Position numbers and translations under genes: made by a program. A model generated the notes under the pieces. It worked only from the letters and a program-made list of their open reading frames with translations. It ran no database searches and was not told the DNA's origin. This document shows positions 31,501-41,621 of a stretch of 60,000 nt of DNA, piece after piece. The DNA is taken from positions 49,866,042-49,926,041 of the forward strand of contig CM060734.1 of assembly GCA_030704615.1 (NCBI GenBank). The letters run 5' to 3'. Each line of letters starts with the position of its first letter. Position 1 is the first letter of the stretch. Source of the DNA: Takakia lepidozioides (taxonomy: Eukaryota; Streptophyta; Takakiopsida; Takakiales; Takakiaceae).

Positions 31501-34500
31501 CTTTTTGTGATCCACTTTTTCATCAGCCTGTTCATCATACAAGTAGTTTGGGTGGATGAAGGCTGTGAGCAAGAAGGTTCTAGTGCAGCAGGGAATTTGT
31601 GAAAATGGCACATTACCAGTCGAGGGCCCTCCCTGTAGTCATAAGAGAGTGCTGCCCCCATCATGGAATCCAGGCTCCTTGTCACCTCGCTTCCTCCCTA
31701 CCAAAAGATCGAATTCACTGTCAAAGTCCACACAGGCCAGCTAGTGAACACTTTAAATGATCAAGTCAATCAAACACCTGTGAAATAGCTCAAGTAACAC
31801 CTAAAGCTTTATGATGAAATGAAATGTGATAGTACTTTATATCTAGATGTGGTATTAGCTTTAAAACTCAAAACGGCTCAAAAAAGCCACGTCGACAAGT
31901 ACAACGAGATGTTTAGGGTAATGTAATTCACATGGAATTCAGTTTGCGGAGCTGAATGCAATCAATCTCACAATCTCCTCATAACCTCCTCATAACCTCA
32001 CCCTAAACCCTCTCCATCGCTTCTCCCATATTTGCACTATGAGAAATATACCCTAACCACGGATTCATACCAGTCCCTAAACCCAAAATGCACACAAGTC
32101 CTGGTAGCAACATGGGTAGGCGCCGCACATTACCTCTCTGGTAGGGGCTGGGGCACTTCCAACCTTAGGGCATGTTGATGGCACCCAGTTACCATATTTC
32201 ATACCAGTAGGGTCGGGTCTTTGATACCCCTGCTCAGAACCAGGTTTATCCCCGCCTTAAATGGGCACCAGACCAACACTAATATAACATCCGCGGAAAG
32301 CTCAAAGAGCTTATGGGACAAGGGGAAGCAAGAAACAAGAAAGAGAGAGGGGGCACAAGAAGCCCAAAAGCAACTAGTGTTCAAGGGATTGTCTAGGAGT
32401 CAACGCCTCTTGCATTTCTGATCCTCGTAATACAAGACCTCCATGATTGGATATCCCAGAATAGACCTCCATGATTGGCTATCCCAGAATAGACATTTGA
32501 ATCTCCCATGGATCGCACAGGAGAAAGGGCAGTAAAAGAAGAAATGATCTTCATTTTTGATTTCCATGTTGTTCCCTGCAAGCGGGGCATAGGTGGTCCT
32601 CCTGCGGGAGCCCACCCTGAACCTCCCCAATGCCCTCAGAAGAGAGGGAGATAGAGCTGCAGACAGGTAATTGGGCCGGAAGAATCTGTCATCATGGAGG
32701 ACCAAGAATGTATCCCGATAGAACTGCAGTTTTGTTGTTAGATTATAGGCTTGGGGCCATTGACCACGTGGGAAACTAACCCTCGAGCCTTTTCTGGGGT
32801 TTGCACCCACAAGGGTTTAGCTTAACCTTGCAGCTAAGTTGCAGATATGAACTTATTTTCCACAACTGCCATTAAGTTGTTCACAGAGGCACTTGCTGCA
32901 TGCAAACTCGACAGAGAAAAAAGGAAGAAAAACACGAAGGAAACAAATCGTATGATGTCAATGGGAGGACCAAAGGGCCCAAGGGACAGAGAACGGAGGC
33001 CCAGACGGCCAGGGATGCAACTCAAACAACACAGTAAATTCACATAGACAAAGCAGAGAGTATGACTCCTGCAGGTAAGCAACTAAGGTCTTCTTGTTTT
33101 CACAGCCAAATATCTCTGCCACAGACTGGGATTCTGTTAAAGGACACGAGAAGAAGAAACGATGCTCTGGGTCCACTTTGCCGATAGTGCGAATCAGGCA
33201 GATCCAATCCTAATATTGTTCTTTCCTCTCTGAACTGCGATCCTAGTGAGTTAAACTGGTTTGATTGGTTTATCCAGTAGTGGTAGTGGTTTGGGTGTTC
33301 TGATTCTTTGTCCGATATGCTCTCCACGCTTCTCATGGGCACTGTAGCAATCTAAATCTCTTCTCTCCCTCTTGGCCACCCCATGGCCCTAGAGATTTTC
33401 TTCTATCCGACTCATATAGAGAGAGGGAGAGAGAGTATTCACGGGTTGCTCCCACGTATACTCTACAGTCAAAACCAACCTCCAGAGCTGGTTGTGGGGT
33501 TATGGAATATGAGATTTGAACTGAAAACACCAAACACTCTCACACACAAAAAACACAATTGGGTTATGAGTGAAGTGTGGAGCTGGTATTAAGATCATAG
33601 TGGAAATCATGATGTTGATTCGAGGCATGCAGCTCTACCTATACCTGGTAATACAAATTTGGCTATTGTTGTGTTGGCAGTCACTTTCTTAGGAAAGGGC
33701 CAATGGAAGAAGAACTAGCTCAAGAAGCCCAGAGTGCCTATGGAACACCATATAACTACAACAGAAAACCAAAGAAGCATACCATGAAATCAGATTCTTC
33801 AACTCACCTGCACTGCAAGGCCAAAAGGCTTGTTGATGATTATTACTTCCTCATCCTGCATCAATCCATGCCCATGACCCATCCATTCTATCAAGGTGAC
33901 TATTCATGGCTCCACCTGTGTTCTACTAAGCTCAATGCAGAAGAGGCTGGTAACAACATCATCACATAGGTAATCCTCCAATTTGCACTCTACAAGGTTG
34001 AAGAGGTAGCTGCTTGATGATGCATATTGCTTTGAGAGATGAAGCCTGACCCATCTTGACTAAGGGAGTAAAAAGCACCACAGTAGCAGACCAGCATTAT
34101 TAATACATTGTACCCAACGCTTTGGTTTCATAAATATTACCCACCACCTGGTACTAAAATAGTTTATTCAAAGAGTGGCTTGTATCTTCCAATACTTTCA
34201 CCCTCCTGCTGTATCGATAGCTGTATGCCCAATATGTTTAATGTAACTAATGACTTGCCTTGTAGATGACAAGACTGCACAGCCACTCTATCTCCTCTCT
34301 GGTTGGCTCCAGTGTAATCTTTCCCGGAGCCCGCAGGCCTCCCTCTTTACCATGGTTTTCATGGACAGATGCAGGCAAACACAGCACTGCTCCCTCTCTC
34401 AACACATCCTTTCCTGACACCTGCTCAGTATCCACCCATCATCTGGCTTGAATCTTTGGACATACAACTATCTTACAAGAGTGCCTGGAAAGGACTAGGA

Positions 34501-36077
34501 ATGACAGAGCAGTTGGTAAAAGTGTTCAAGCTGAATACATAAACATAGACATAGAGCCTACAAGTTACAAATTCTACAAAAGAAGTAGAGATAAGCATGG
34601 CACCCTGCAAAGTTGAAGCTCACGTTGTCTTTGAGAGGCCTCAGAGAGAGGACCACCAGGGGGAGCTCGTAATCGAATCTGCTATACACAGCACAAGAAG
34701 ATACTTGATTTCCACTCACTCTTCCATGTCCCTTCCCTCCCTGACCTTTCTCTTTCATCCCCTGACCCTTGGAAACAAGACTATGGCTATCAGTCTAGTG
34801 ACATACCTCCTCTCCAACCCACGGGAATATAGACCAACCTGTTAAAGCATCCTAGCCATATAATGGAGCAAGTTGCTAATGCAGTTCAACCCACATGAAT
34901 TCACAACTGGATTTATAGCATCCACAGGACACAGTAGAACAACATAATATAACAAGTGTCTCATTAGGGACAACTACCTTCCGTAATCGAAAGAGCTTGT
35001 TGATGAGGCTATGAGGAACACCTGGGCAGCACTTGGCGACCCACCGAACTGCCGTCAGGCGCTTAATTGCTCCTCTCATTTCTTCTCCCTCCCCCATATC
35101 TGAAAGCAAACCAGGTGAAATCAGCACTCACCATCTCAGGTCTTTTACAAAAAAAAGCTGTTAAGTGTCCACTTTCTTCGTCAAAGCTGTGATATCAACA
35201 TGGTTGACAAAAATTCTATGAAGATCATTGTAAGTACTTGTTCAGTGACAGCAAACAAAGGACAAGCATGGACAAACAAAGGGGCTACAAAAGAACTTGG
35301 ATTTGCTCAAATTTGGATACATTCACAAAATCAACACAATACTGTTTGCCACCAGCCCCCGGTCAAATTGCAACTGATTAGTCATGACCTAATTATCTAA
35401 AAAACTGCTGAGAAGTGTTTATGCTTTCCAGTCTTGCCAGGATGTATGAGTTCACATGGGCAGTCAAATAACCACTGAAGAGAAACTCATTGGACTTCTG
35501 AGGCAAACACAGCTGTTTTTCCCCTACAAGATACACCCATGTGAACCAGACGTTCACCACCTGAGATGCAATAGGACAACGGTATCCAGAGTAACATTGG
35601 AACCTGGAAAAGCTTCAAATGAGAAGGCGGTCACAAAAATACACGACCTCTGCTATGTCTAATGTTCTTAGATACAAAAAACAGCTGCAGATCAGCAGGA
35701 GATTTTGGGGGGGTTGGGCCGGATGGGGGGGGTGAAAAAGAAACTAACAGAAAACTTAAAACCGTCCCCAAGAACCTAGAGCGAGAGATACCCACACCTC
35801 CAATTCTCTGGTTGTTGTGTCTGCCAATGAGGGCCTCCACGGCCACTTGACGCGGCACCGGCGGGAGGTCCCGCCATCGATCCAATTCTTCCTTATTTCT
35901 GGTCGTGGAGTCTAGGGTTGAACAGTAGTTTTGATACAATACATATCGTGAACAAATGTGGTTTGCCGGAGACTCCAGCCAGATGTTGAGGGCATTGTGA
36001 CGACAGACAGCTGGTATGAGAGAAGATGTGAAATGCCTTATCCAGATGAAGGTCCGAGGTGCCATAATGTCGCGCAT
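28561..36077 (-). CDS. RluA-family RNA pseudouridine synthase, ten exons, organelle type
   Basis: The product isomerises uridine to pseudouridine in RNA. Exons on the minus strand: 36077-35792, 35099-34978, 34420-34259, 33855-33808, 31697-31617, 31096-30989, 30593-30501, 29978-29870, 29510-29464, 28983-28561; phases agree at every junction (the exon 1 end is the least sure). The protein is about 492 aa. A basic N-terminus ([15 protein letters not shown] after a first Met at 36077) suggests import into an organelle. Next come an S4-like part ([11 protein letters not shown]), [15 protein letters not shown], then [10 protein letters not shown] with the catalytic Asp, [20 protein letters not shown], and [13 protein letters not shown] joined to [31 protein letters not shown] near the C-terminus completes the fold. 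It resembles plant mitochondrial RPU proteins. Intron 3 has a GC donor. Its introns hold LINE remnants. NAA50 lies divergently 1.2 kb away. Confidence 0.85.
30876..30975 (-). repeat. LINE 3'-tail fragment in a pseudouridine synthase intron
   Basis: On the minus strand the sequence reads a pyrimidine-rich TTGTTTTCTTCCTCTTG run, then TCTTATAAGATCTTTGAGCTT, then CCCACGGACGTAATAAA. It corresponds to the tails at 32283-32340, 45780-45860, 47680-47735 and 47820-47890. No coding part is attached. Confidence 0.6.
32283..32810 (-). mobile_element. LINE 3' end with RT C-terminal domain remnant
   Basis: The minus-strand frame at 32810-32400 encodes a LINE C-terminal region: [13 protein letters not shown], then [19 protein letters not shown], ending near YYEDQKC. 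This is the segment that follows the reverse transcriptase and carries a Cys/His motif (H-x3-C kept). A 28-bp direct duplication at 32439-32466 and 32467-32494 lies within it. The 3' tail with the palindromic AAGCTCTTTGAGCTT follows to 32283. It is 5'-truncated and sits in intron 4 of the pseudouridine synthase gene, in the same orientation. Confidence 0.65.
32840..33190 (-). mobile_element. Second LINE 3' remnant, different family
   Basis: The minus strand encodes [20 protein letters not shown], then [14 protein letters not shown], again like the Cys/His C-terminal end of a LINE protein (H-R-F-F-F-S-C-P), followed by a tail containing GGGCCCTTTGGTCCTCCCAT. The tail has a cousin on the minus strand near 53100-53170. 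It is clearly different from the adjoining copy at 32283-32810. Confidence 0.5.
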
Positions 36078-37277
36078 GCGCAGGAGATTCGATAGAAGAA
36101 TACTACCTACTATGGCTATAGCTACCCTGAATCATACATGAAACATTTTGCGTAAATGGGTGCTGAGGACCACATCAGGCACATCCCAACTGAGATCTTC
36201 CAAATGCTATGTGTAACAATGATGCTGCTCAAAGTATATCGGCAACATGAATTTGAGATCGCTCTAAAATGTGCTGCAAGCTCATCACAGATTCACGATG
36301 AGGCTTGAACAGGGAACCTTGTAGCCACCTTTCACATTCATAAACTCCGTCTCCTCGAAGAAACGAGATGAACAGTTCCGTCCGTGTGAAGGTTCGTCAT
36401 GCCCTACTGGAATTCCAAACTACATATATCTTCCCTCAAAGTGATCACATTTGGCTGTGGAGACTAATTGGCCAGCTGAAATGAGCCACACTATAAAGAC
36501 AATCACCACAAAATATCCAGAGGTTTCCAACAAACTGAGAGATACACCAGGGGTACAGAAACTTAAGAGAGAAGGGAGGATTGAAAAAGAGGTGTGCCCA
36601 CACAGGTTGCAGCTTTTGAAACAAATCCAAAGCTCTTCAACTTGCGACGGCCGCTTCTATCAATTCAACCGAAAAAATACCATTTCATATCACTTCCACC
36701 AGTCCAGCAACCGAACTCCTGTAATCGATGAGAAACAGGGGAGGGGGACCTGAAACAGTGCGCATCTGGGCCCCGAGGTAGCATAGCCAAGGCGTCATTT
36801 TTAGGGTTTAGGGGTTAAGAAAAGAGAGGAAGTTTGGCGGGAAACGAAACGTTGCTAAAAGGCAAAGGGTCCAAGGTCAAGGTGATGGTCTTACCCTAAA
36901 CTCCACTGTGTGTTCGGAGGCCGACGTTTCGGAGTTCTGGAGAAGGGACGCACCAGCAATCCAGCAAACAGAGTTCAGTGTTGGATTGTCCCTCCCCTGC
37001 CTGTTGGGAGAGAGGAAGAGAAGCTTTTGGGGCGAGGTTTGAGAGATCTGTTGCAGGCAAATCTGAGTTTTGAGTGCGGGGGTTGAAGTGGGCGATCTTT
37101 GATGCTGCATAGTGCTCGTGTGTGTGTGAAAAGAAGAAGAGGGTTCATCGTGCTCCATTGTGTAAGGAAATAAGGGGTCTTTTGGGGAGAGGGCGACATT
37201 AATTCGGTTAAATTTTGTCTTCTTTTCAATTTTGAGTTTGGGAGGATCGCAAGCGTGAGATTGCTTGAGGAAGCTAA
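36078..37277. promoter_or_regulatory. Shared upstream region of the pseudouridine synthase and NAA50 genes
   Basis: This 1.2-kb interval separates two divergent genes. At about 36800-36811 it holds TTAGGGTTTAGG, a telo-box-like motif found in promoters of plant housekeeping genes, about 470 bp before the NAA50 start. No TATA box stands out near either start. Short open frames here have no recognised similarity. Confidence 0.4.
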
Positions 37278-39059
37278 ATGGAACGAGCTCATGATGTGCC
37301 CGTGACGTTCGACACGGTTCGCGACAAGAATGTGATGCAGCTCAAGAAGCTCAACACAGCCATCTTCCCAGTTACTTATCAGGACAAGTTCTACACTGAC
37401 GCGCTTACCTCTGGAGACTTCACCAAGCTTGGTACCCTCTATGTGTGTGTGCGCGCGTTTTGAGTCTCTTCCTGCGTCATGCATAGTTGTGTTAGAGATG
37501 AACCAGAATGAAACTCCATGTTGTGTAGGTGCCATCGCTTTCTATGAGAGAGCTATGGCAGTGCCGATCTAAGAAGGGGAGGCACTGGCCCAAGGTCAGG
37601 GCATCTGTGAAGTCGTCAATTGCTGGTTGAATTTTCAATTTGGCAGCCTCGGGCGCTGACTCCATCCACTTATCTCTCGCACTTCCAAGTCCTGCGCACG
37701 CAACCTTTTTATAAAACATTTTCTTCAGTTTATCCTGTTCCCCATGTTACATGGTGCTTCACCTTGTTAAGTTGAAAAAAGGCAGGTAAAGTTGCATTGC
37801 ACGCCAAATTGGACTTAGCCAAGGAAGAATACAAGGGGTCCTGAGGACGCAGAAGAGACGGAAAGGAGCGATATTCAGCTTGCTTTCTGACACTAACGTC
37901 CATGTGAAGTACAACATGCCATCAGGATGGATGATGAAGCCTTTGCAGATTCAGAAATTCTAGATGAATGATGGTCCAAAGTAATTCAGACAGGTTGTAA
38001 AAGCTGAGATGCATATCTTTGTACCCACTGAAATTGTAAAGCCAGAATTCTGGTGGATGCTAAGACCCACGTGTGGGCATTGCATGGATACCTCAGCCTA
38101 CTATGGAGATATTTGTGTTGGGTCTATTGCCTGCCGCCTTGAGAAGAAGGAGGGCGGTGGTCTGCAGCTCTACATCATGACATTGGGGGTCCTTGCTCCT
38201 TATCGCAGGCTTGGGATTGGTAAGTCTCCCGGAGTTTCTACGAAATTCCGAAACTGAGTTTCAGCTATGTCTGCTTCCTTGTGTTTGTTTATTTGGTCGG
38301 GGTGCAGAGCCAATGAACTCAAATGGCAGAGCCTATTAAGTCCCTCTGTTTCTCTCTATGTTGTGCTACTCTGTGCCTTAGGGCTTCCCTCTCTAACCTG
38401 AGCTTTGAGTTGGTCTTTGGTTCTACTGTTTTCTTTATTTATTTTTCTTCTTTCTCTGCTGTTCAACTTGTGTCCCCTTCCCTGCAGCTGCAATAAGTTT
38501 CTTCCAGAGGCCCCTAGCATGAGGCTCTTCTTCGGGCTATGTTTGGTGTATTTTTAGGTGTTTTGCTTTGGTATACTTTATCTCAGGGGCACCTGAGGTT
38601 TCCCTTTGGATGTTTAAAGGTTTTTTCTTTTCCATCTTTCTCTCTGAAGTGCCTCACAGCGTACGTGCTTGAGGCCCTTCATCTTACGGCAACGCTTGTT
38701 GTCATTGGTTCTTTCTACACTGTCCCATGGGCCCTCGCCGTCCCAGGTGGATGTTATAAAGTTTCATTCTTTCTTTTTTTCTCAGGCTGCTCACGTGTTG
38801 ACACAACCTCTCTCGTGGCCGCAATGCAGGAACAAAGCTGCTGAAGAACGCACTGGATCTTTGTCAGCAGGACCTGAACATTGTGGAAGTTTACTTGCAT
38901 GTTCAGACCAACAATGATGAGGCCATTTCTTTCTATGAGAAATTTGACTTTAAAATCACGGACACAATACTGAATTACTACAAGCGCATTGACCCCCCAG
39001 ATTGCTATGTTTTGTCCAAGAGCTTAGTGCCAGGTGGGAATGCAAAGCAGGCCTCATAG
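37278..39059 (+). CDS. NAA50: N-alpha-acetyltransferase 50 (NatE catalytic subunit), three exons
   Basis: NAA50 transfers acetyl from acetyl-CoA to the N-termini of nascent proteins, often Met-starting ones, together with the NatA complex at the ribosome. Exons 37278-37431, 38097-38219 and 38830-39059 join in phase (AAGCTTG|CC, ATTG|GA) into 168 aa, close to the 169 aa of the human protein. The N-terminus has VMQLKKLNTAIFPVTYQDKF, the substrate-binding loop of the family. Exon 2 has AYYGDICVGSIACRLE and LYIMTLGVLAPYRRLGIG, the Q/RxxGxG/A-type acetyl-CoA site (R-R-L-G-I-G). Exon 3 has VYLHVQTNNDEAISFYEKF and the Y-Y-K-R-I-D end of the GNAT fold. All key residues look intact. Intron 2 carries a LINE-like tail. 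Confidence 0.95.
38380..38775 (+). repeat. LINE-tail-like sequence in NAA50 intron 2
   Basis: The intron contains a pyrimidine-rich stretch with words also found in the LINE tails of this window: GAGGCCCTTCATCTTACGGCAACGC (cut here at the family's GAGGCCTTCACCCTTAGACAA position) and GGATGTTATAAAGTTTCATT. It is degraded and has no coding part. Confidence 0.4.
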
Positions 39060-41390
39060 CATGTCTTATTTTTCCCACAAGGTATTCTTACAACAGTTTT
39101 GTGCAGACTCATTCTTATCAGTTTGTTGGTATCATAAGCCTGGGGGCATGAGGCAGTCTGGTGATGAGAGACCAAAGGTTTCTCTTGGGCAGCAGTAGCT
39201 GAGTACCAGAGGATAGGTTAAGTTACACCCCAAATGGTGTGACGAAGTTGCAGAGGAGTCCACAAGGCCTTGCAAGAAAACAATAACTTGAAGCAGTTGT
39301 GAACACATGGAGGTGTTCTATCTGGTGTGCGTAGCTCCTAAAGGAATCTCTTGGAATGTGCTCTGAATGTCCACAACAGGATGGAGCCTCTTGTGTTGGG
39401 CATCAGTCCTACAGGGTGCAGGAGGGCTGCTTTAGCTTCGTAAGTGTCATTCACAAGTGAAGATGCTGAGCTGCTGGCTGAGTTGTCCTATTACGTCGGT
39501 GAAGTAAGGAGTGGTAACTACAGCATGTGATGAAGTTGATGGTCTGAGACTTTGTGATTGACAACACAATGTCAAGACTTTACTCTCTATGGCACTCCAG
39601 TTTAGGTTCTAACTTGGACTGGCAACAATGTCATGTGGACCTTTTAAGGTGTGGTGACCCTCATTAAGGCGTGCAGAATTTATGGTATCCTGGTACCAAG
39701 GAGAATAGCGGCCTTTATGGGGGCAGTCAGACAGTCCTAGATGGGACTTAAAGTGGCCCTAAAGGTCTTATTCGCACAATCAATCTTATCCTCTGGCACC
39801 TCTTCCCTAAAAATGTTATAAAGATTCTTTCTTCTCTGCTTGCCATGACTGATCAGACCCAATCTGACTGCTGTGCTTTGTGTTGGATTATCTTGCTATA
39901 CAATCTTACCTTCAGAGCATTGAGTTATGGAGTATCAGTGGTTAGCCAGTAGAATTAACGTGGGGATTCGATTCAGAGTGGCCAAACATTTCTGACCTTC
40001 ACAAAGTGGGACACATATAGCCCTAGTCACAGTTGGGAACAAAAATTACTGGCGATTACAATTCAATCAAAGCTGCAATAGTTGATGCTCATGCTTGTTT
40101 TACTTGATTATGGGCCCTCCCTCCTTGACTTGGAGACTAGCCATACCCAGAACCCCTCATACCACAACCTATTGAGACTGCTACCATAGGGTTGCCTCTG
40201 AATGATAACATCAAACACAGTACTTGCTGATCTCCAGGCAAATTGACCAAGAATTACAGAATGAGTTTTTAAATTCACTTTGAAGGTCATGTTGGTTCAT
40301 CATTTCAGTTCATGAGGATACATTGTGATGTACAAGCATTTCTTACCGAGTAACATCTATGTGGAAGTCTAGGTGCTTCCTCAATTTCTGTTATGCGTAT
40401 TTGCCGAACTCCATTGGGCCCAGCCTTGCTATTGATTGCAGCAAATAAACGTCAATAAGCAGATCCTGCTCATGTAGATTCCTGTGTAGATGATTTATCT
40501 GCTATGGTTTATCACCCATCTTCTCATGTCAACAATCTGGTTACAGGGGTGGATTTGCATCATACTATAAAAAGCATAACTTGATGCAACAAGGCTTTAG
40601 ACTCTCAGACATTTTACCACAAAAAACATGAAATATATTAGAGGAGAACATCTGACCTTGTTACCATATAGGAGATGACATTAGGCGAGATATACTTGAT
40701 TTTGATTCCAAGAGTAGCAGAAGTAGATTTCAGACTTAATTTCCTTCATAAAGCGAAATATTCTATTCCCAGTCTCAGCCCTCTTTCCTCTTACCGCTAA
40801 GACAGACCTTTAGTCCAAGTGGACTATAACTAGCAAGTGTCGTACCTACTGCATTTCACTGGCAGAATCCACAAGTCTGACTATTTAGAAGAACACAATA
40901 CTTTCGTGCATGGTCTAGAGCACAGACATGGCTTCATTGGTTTCCCTGCCATAACACAGAAAAGTTACACAAGGTTTGACAACCTCCTGTAGAAAACATC
41001 AGAGCGAGATGTAGATCTTGATCCCTCGCAGTAATGGAAGACATGGCTGCTCCACAAATCACATGAGTACTACTACAAGCTCCTGCCTCAAAGATGACCC
41101 CAGGACCTTAAGGGCCGTGGGTTGTATTTGAGTTTGCTTCTAGGTAGTCAGAATACATTACCCAAAAAATTGATTATGCAAATGGAATGATGGCACAGAG
41201 AATCCCTTGATCTCTCATCCGTGGGATCCATTTTCCTGGAAAATACCTCATTGCATCTCTCATTCTGGGAGAGGTACACTCATCGCCAAGTGAAAAGTAT
41301 TAACAACCACTACTGATCATTAATGACACAAAAGGCTTCATATCTCCAGACTCGTGGCATTGGCGGCCAAGATGAAAAGTATACAATTTA
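39060..41390. other. Interval between convergent NAA50 and DRC1 genes
   Basis: No coding frame longer than about 60 codons is seen. The first part should contain the NAA50 3' UTR; the far part may hold the last exon and 3' UTR of DRC1, which I could not place. No repeats stand out. Confidence 0.4.
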
Positions 41391-41521
41391 CTGATTGAAC
41401 TTTAGAGATACTAAGGGACCAGGAAGCTCGAGGGGGAACAACAGCAATGTAAGCATACCATCCGCATGTCCATGATGAACTGATCGTCTATCACAAATTT
41501 ATCAGAGGGAGAGTGATATAC

Positions 41522-41575
41522 TCAGAAGACGTTGTTTGCCGTAGCCTTGTGGCCATAGACCCCGCGCCCGGTTTG
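41522..41575 (-). repeat. 3' fragment of the LINE family seen complete at 48021-49755
   Basis: On the minus strand the stretch contains ATGGCCACAAGGCTACGGCA and AACAACGTCTTCTGAGTA, nearly identical to the last bases of the LINE ending at 49755. It lies just downstream of DRC1 exon 41703-41622. Confidence 0.65.
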
Positions 41576-41621
41576 TGCGGTTGGGGGAGGTCTGGGGGAG
41601 AGAGAGAGCGAGAGAGAAGAC

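Noticed and set aside
36975-37535. 186-codon minus-strand frame opposite NAA50 exon 1
   Set aside because: It overlaps a confirmed coding exon on the other strand, has no recognised similarity and shows no splice logic.
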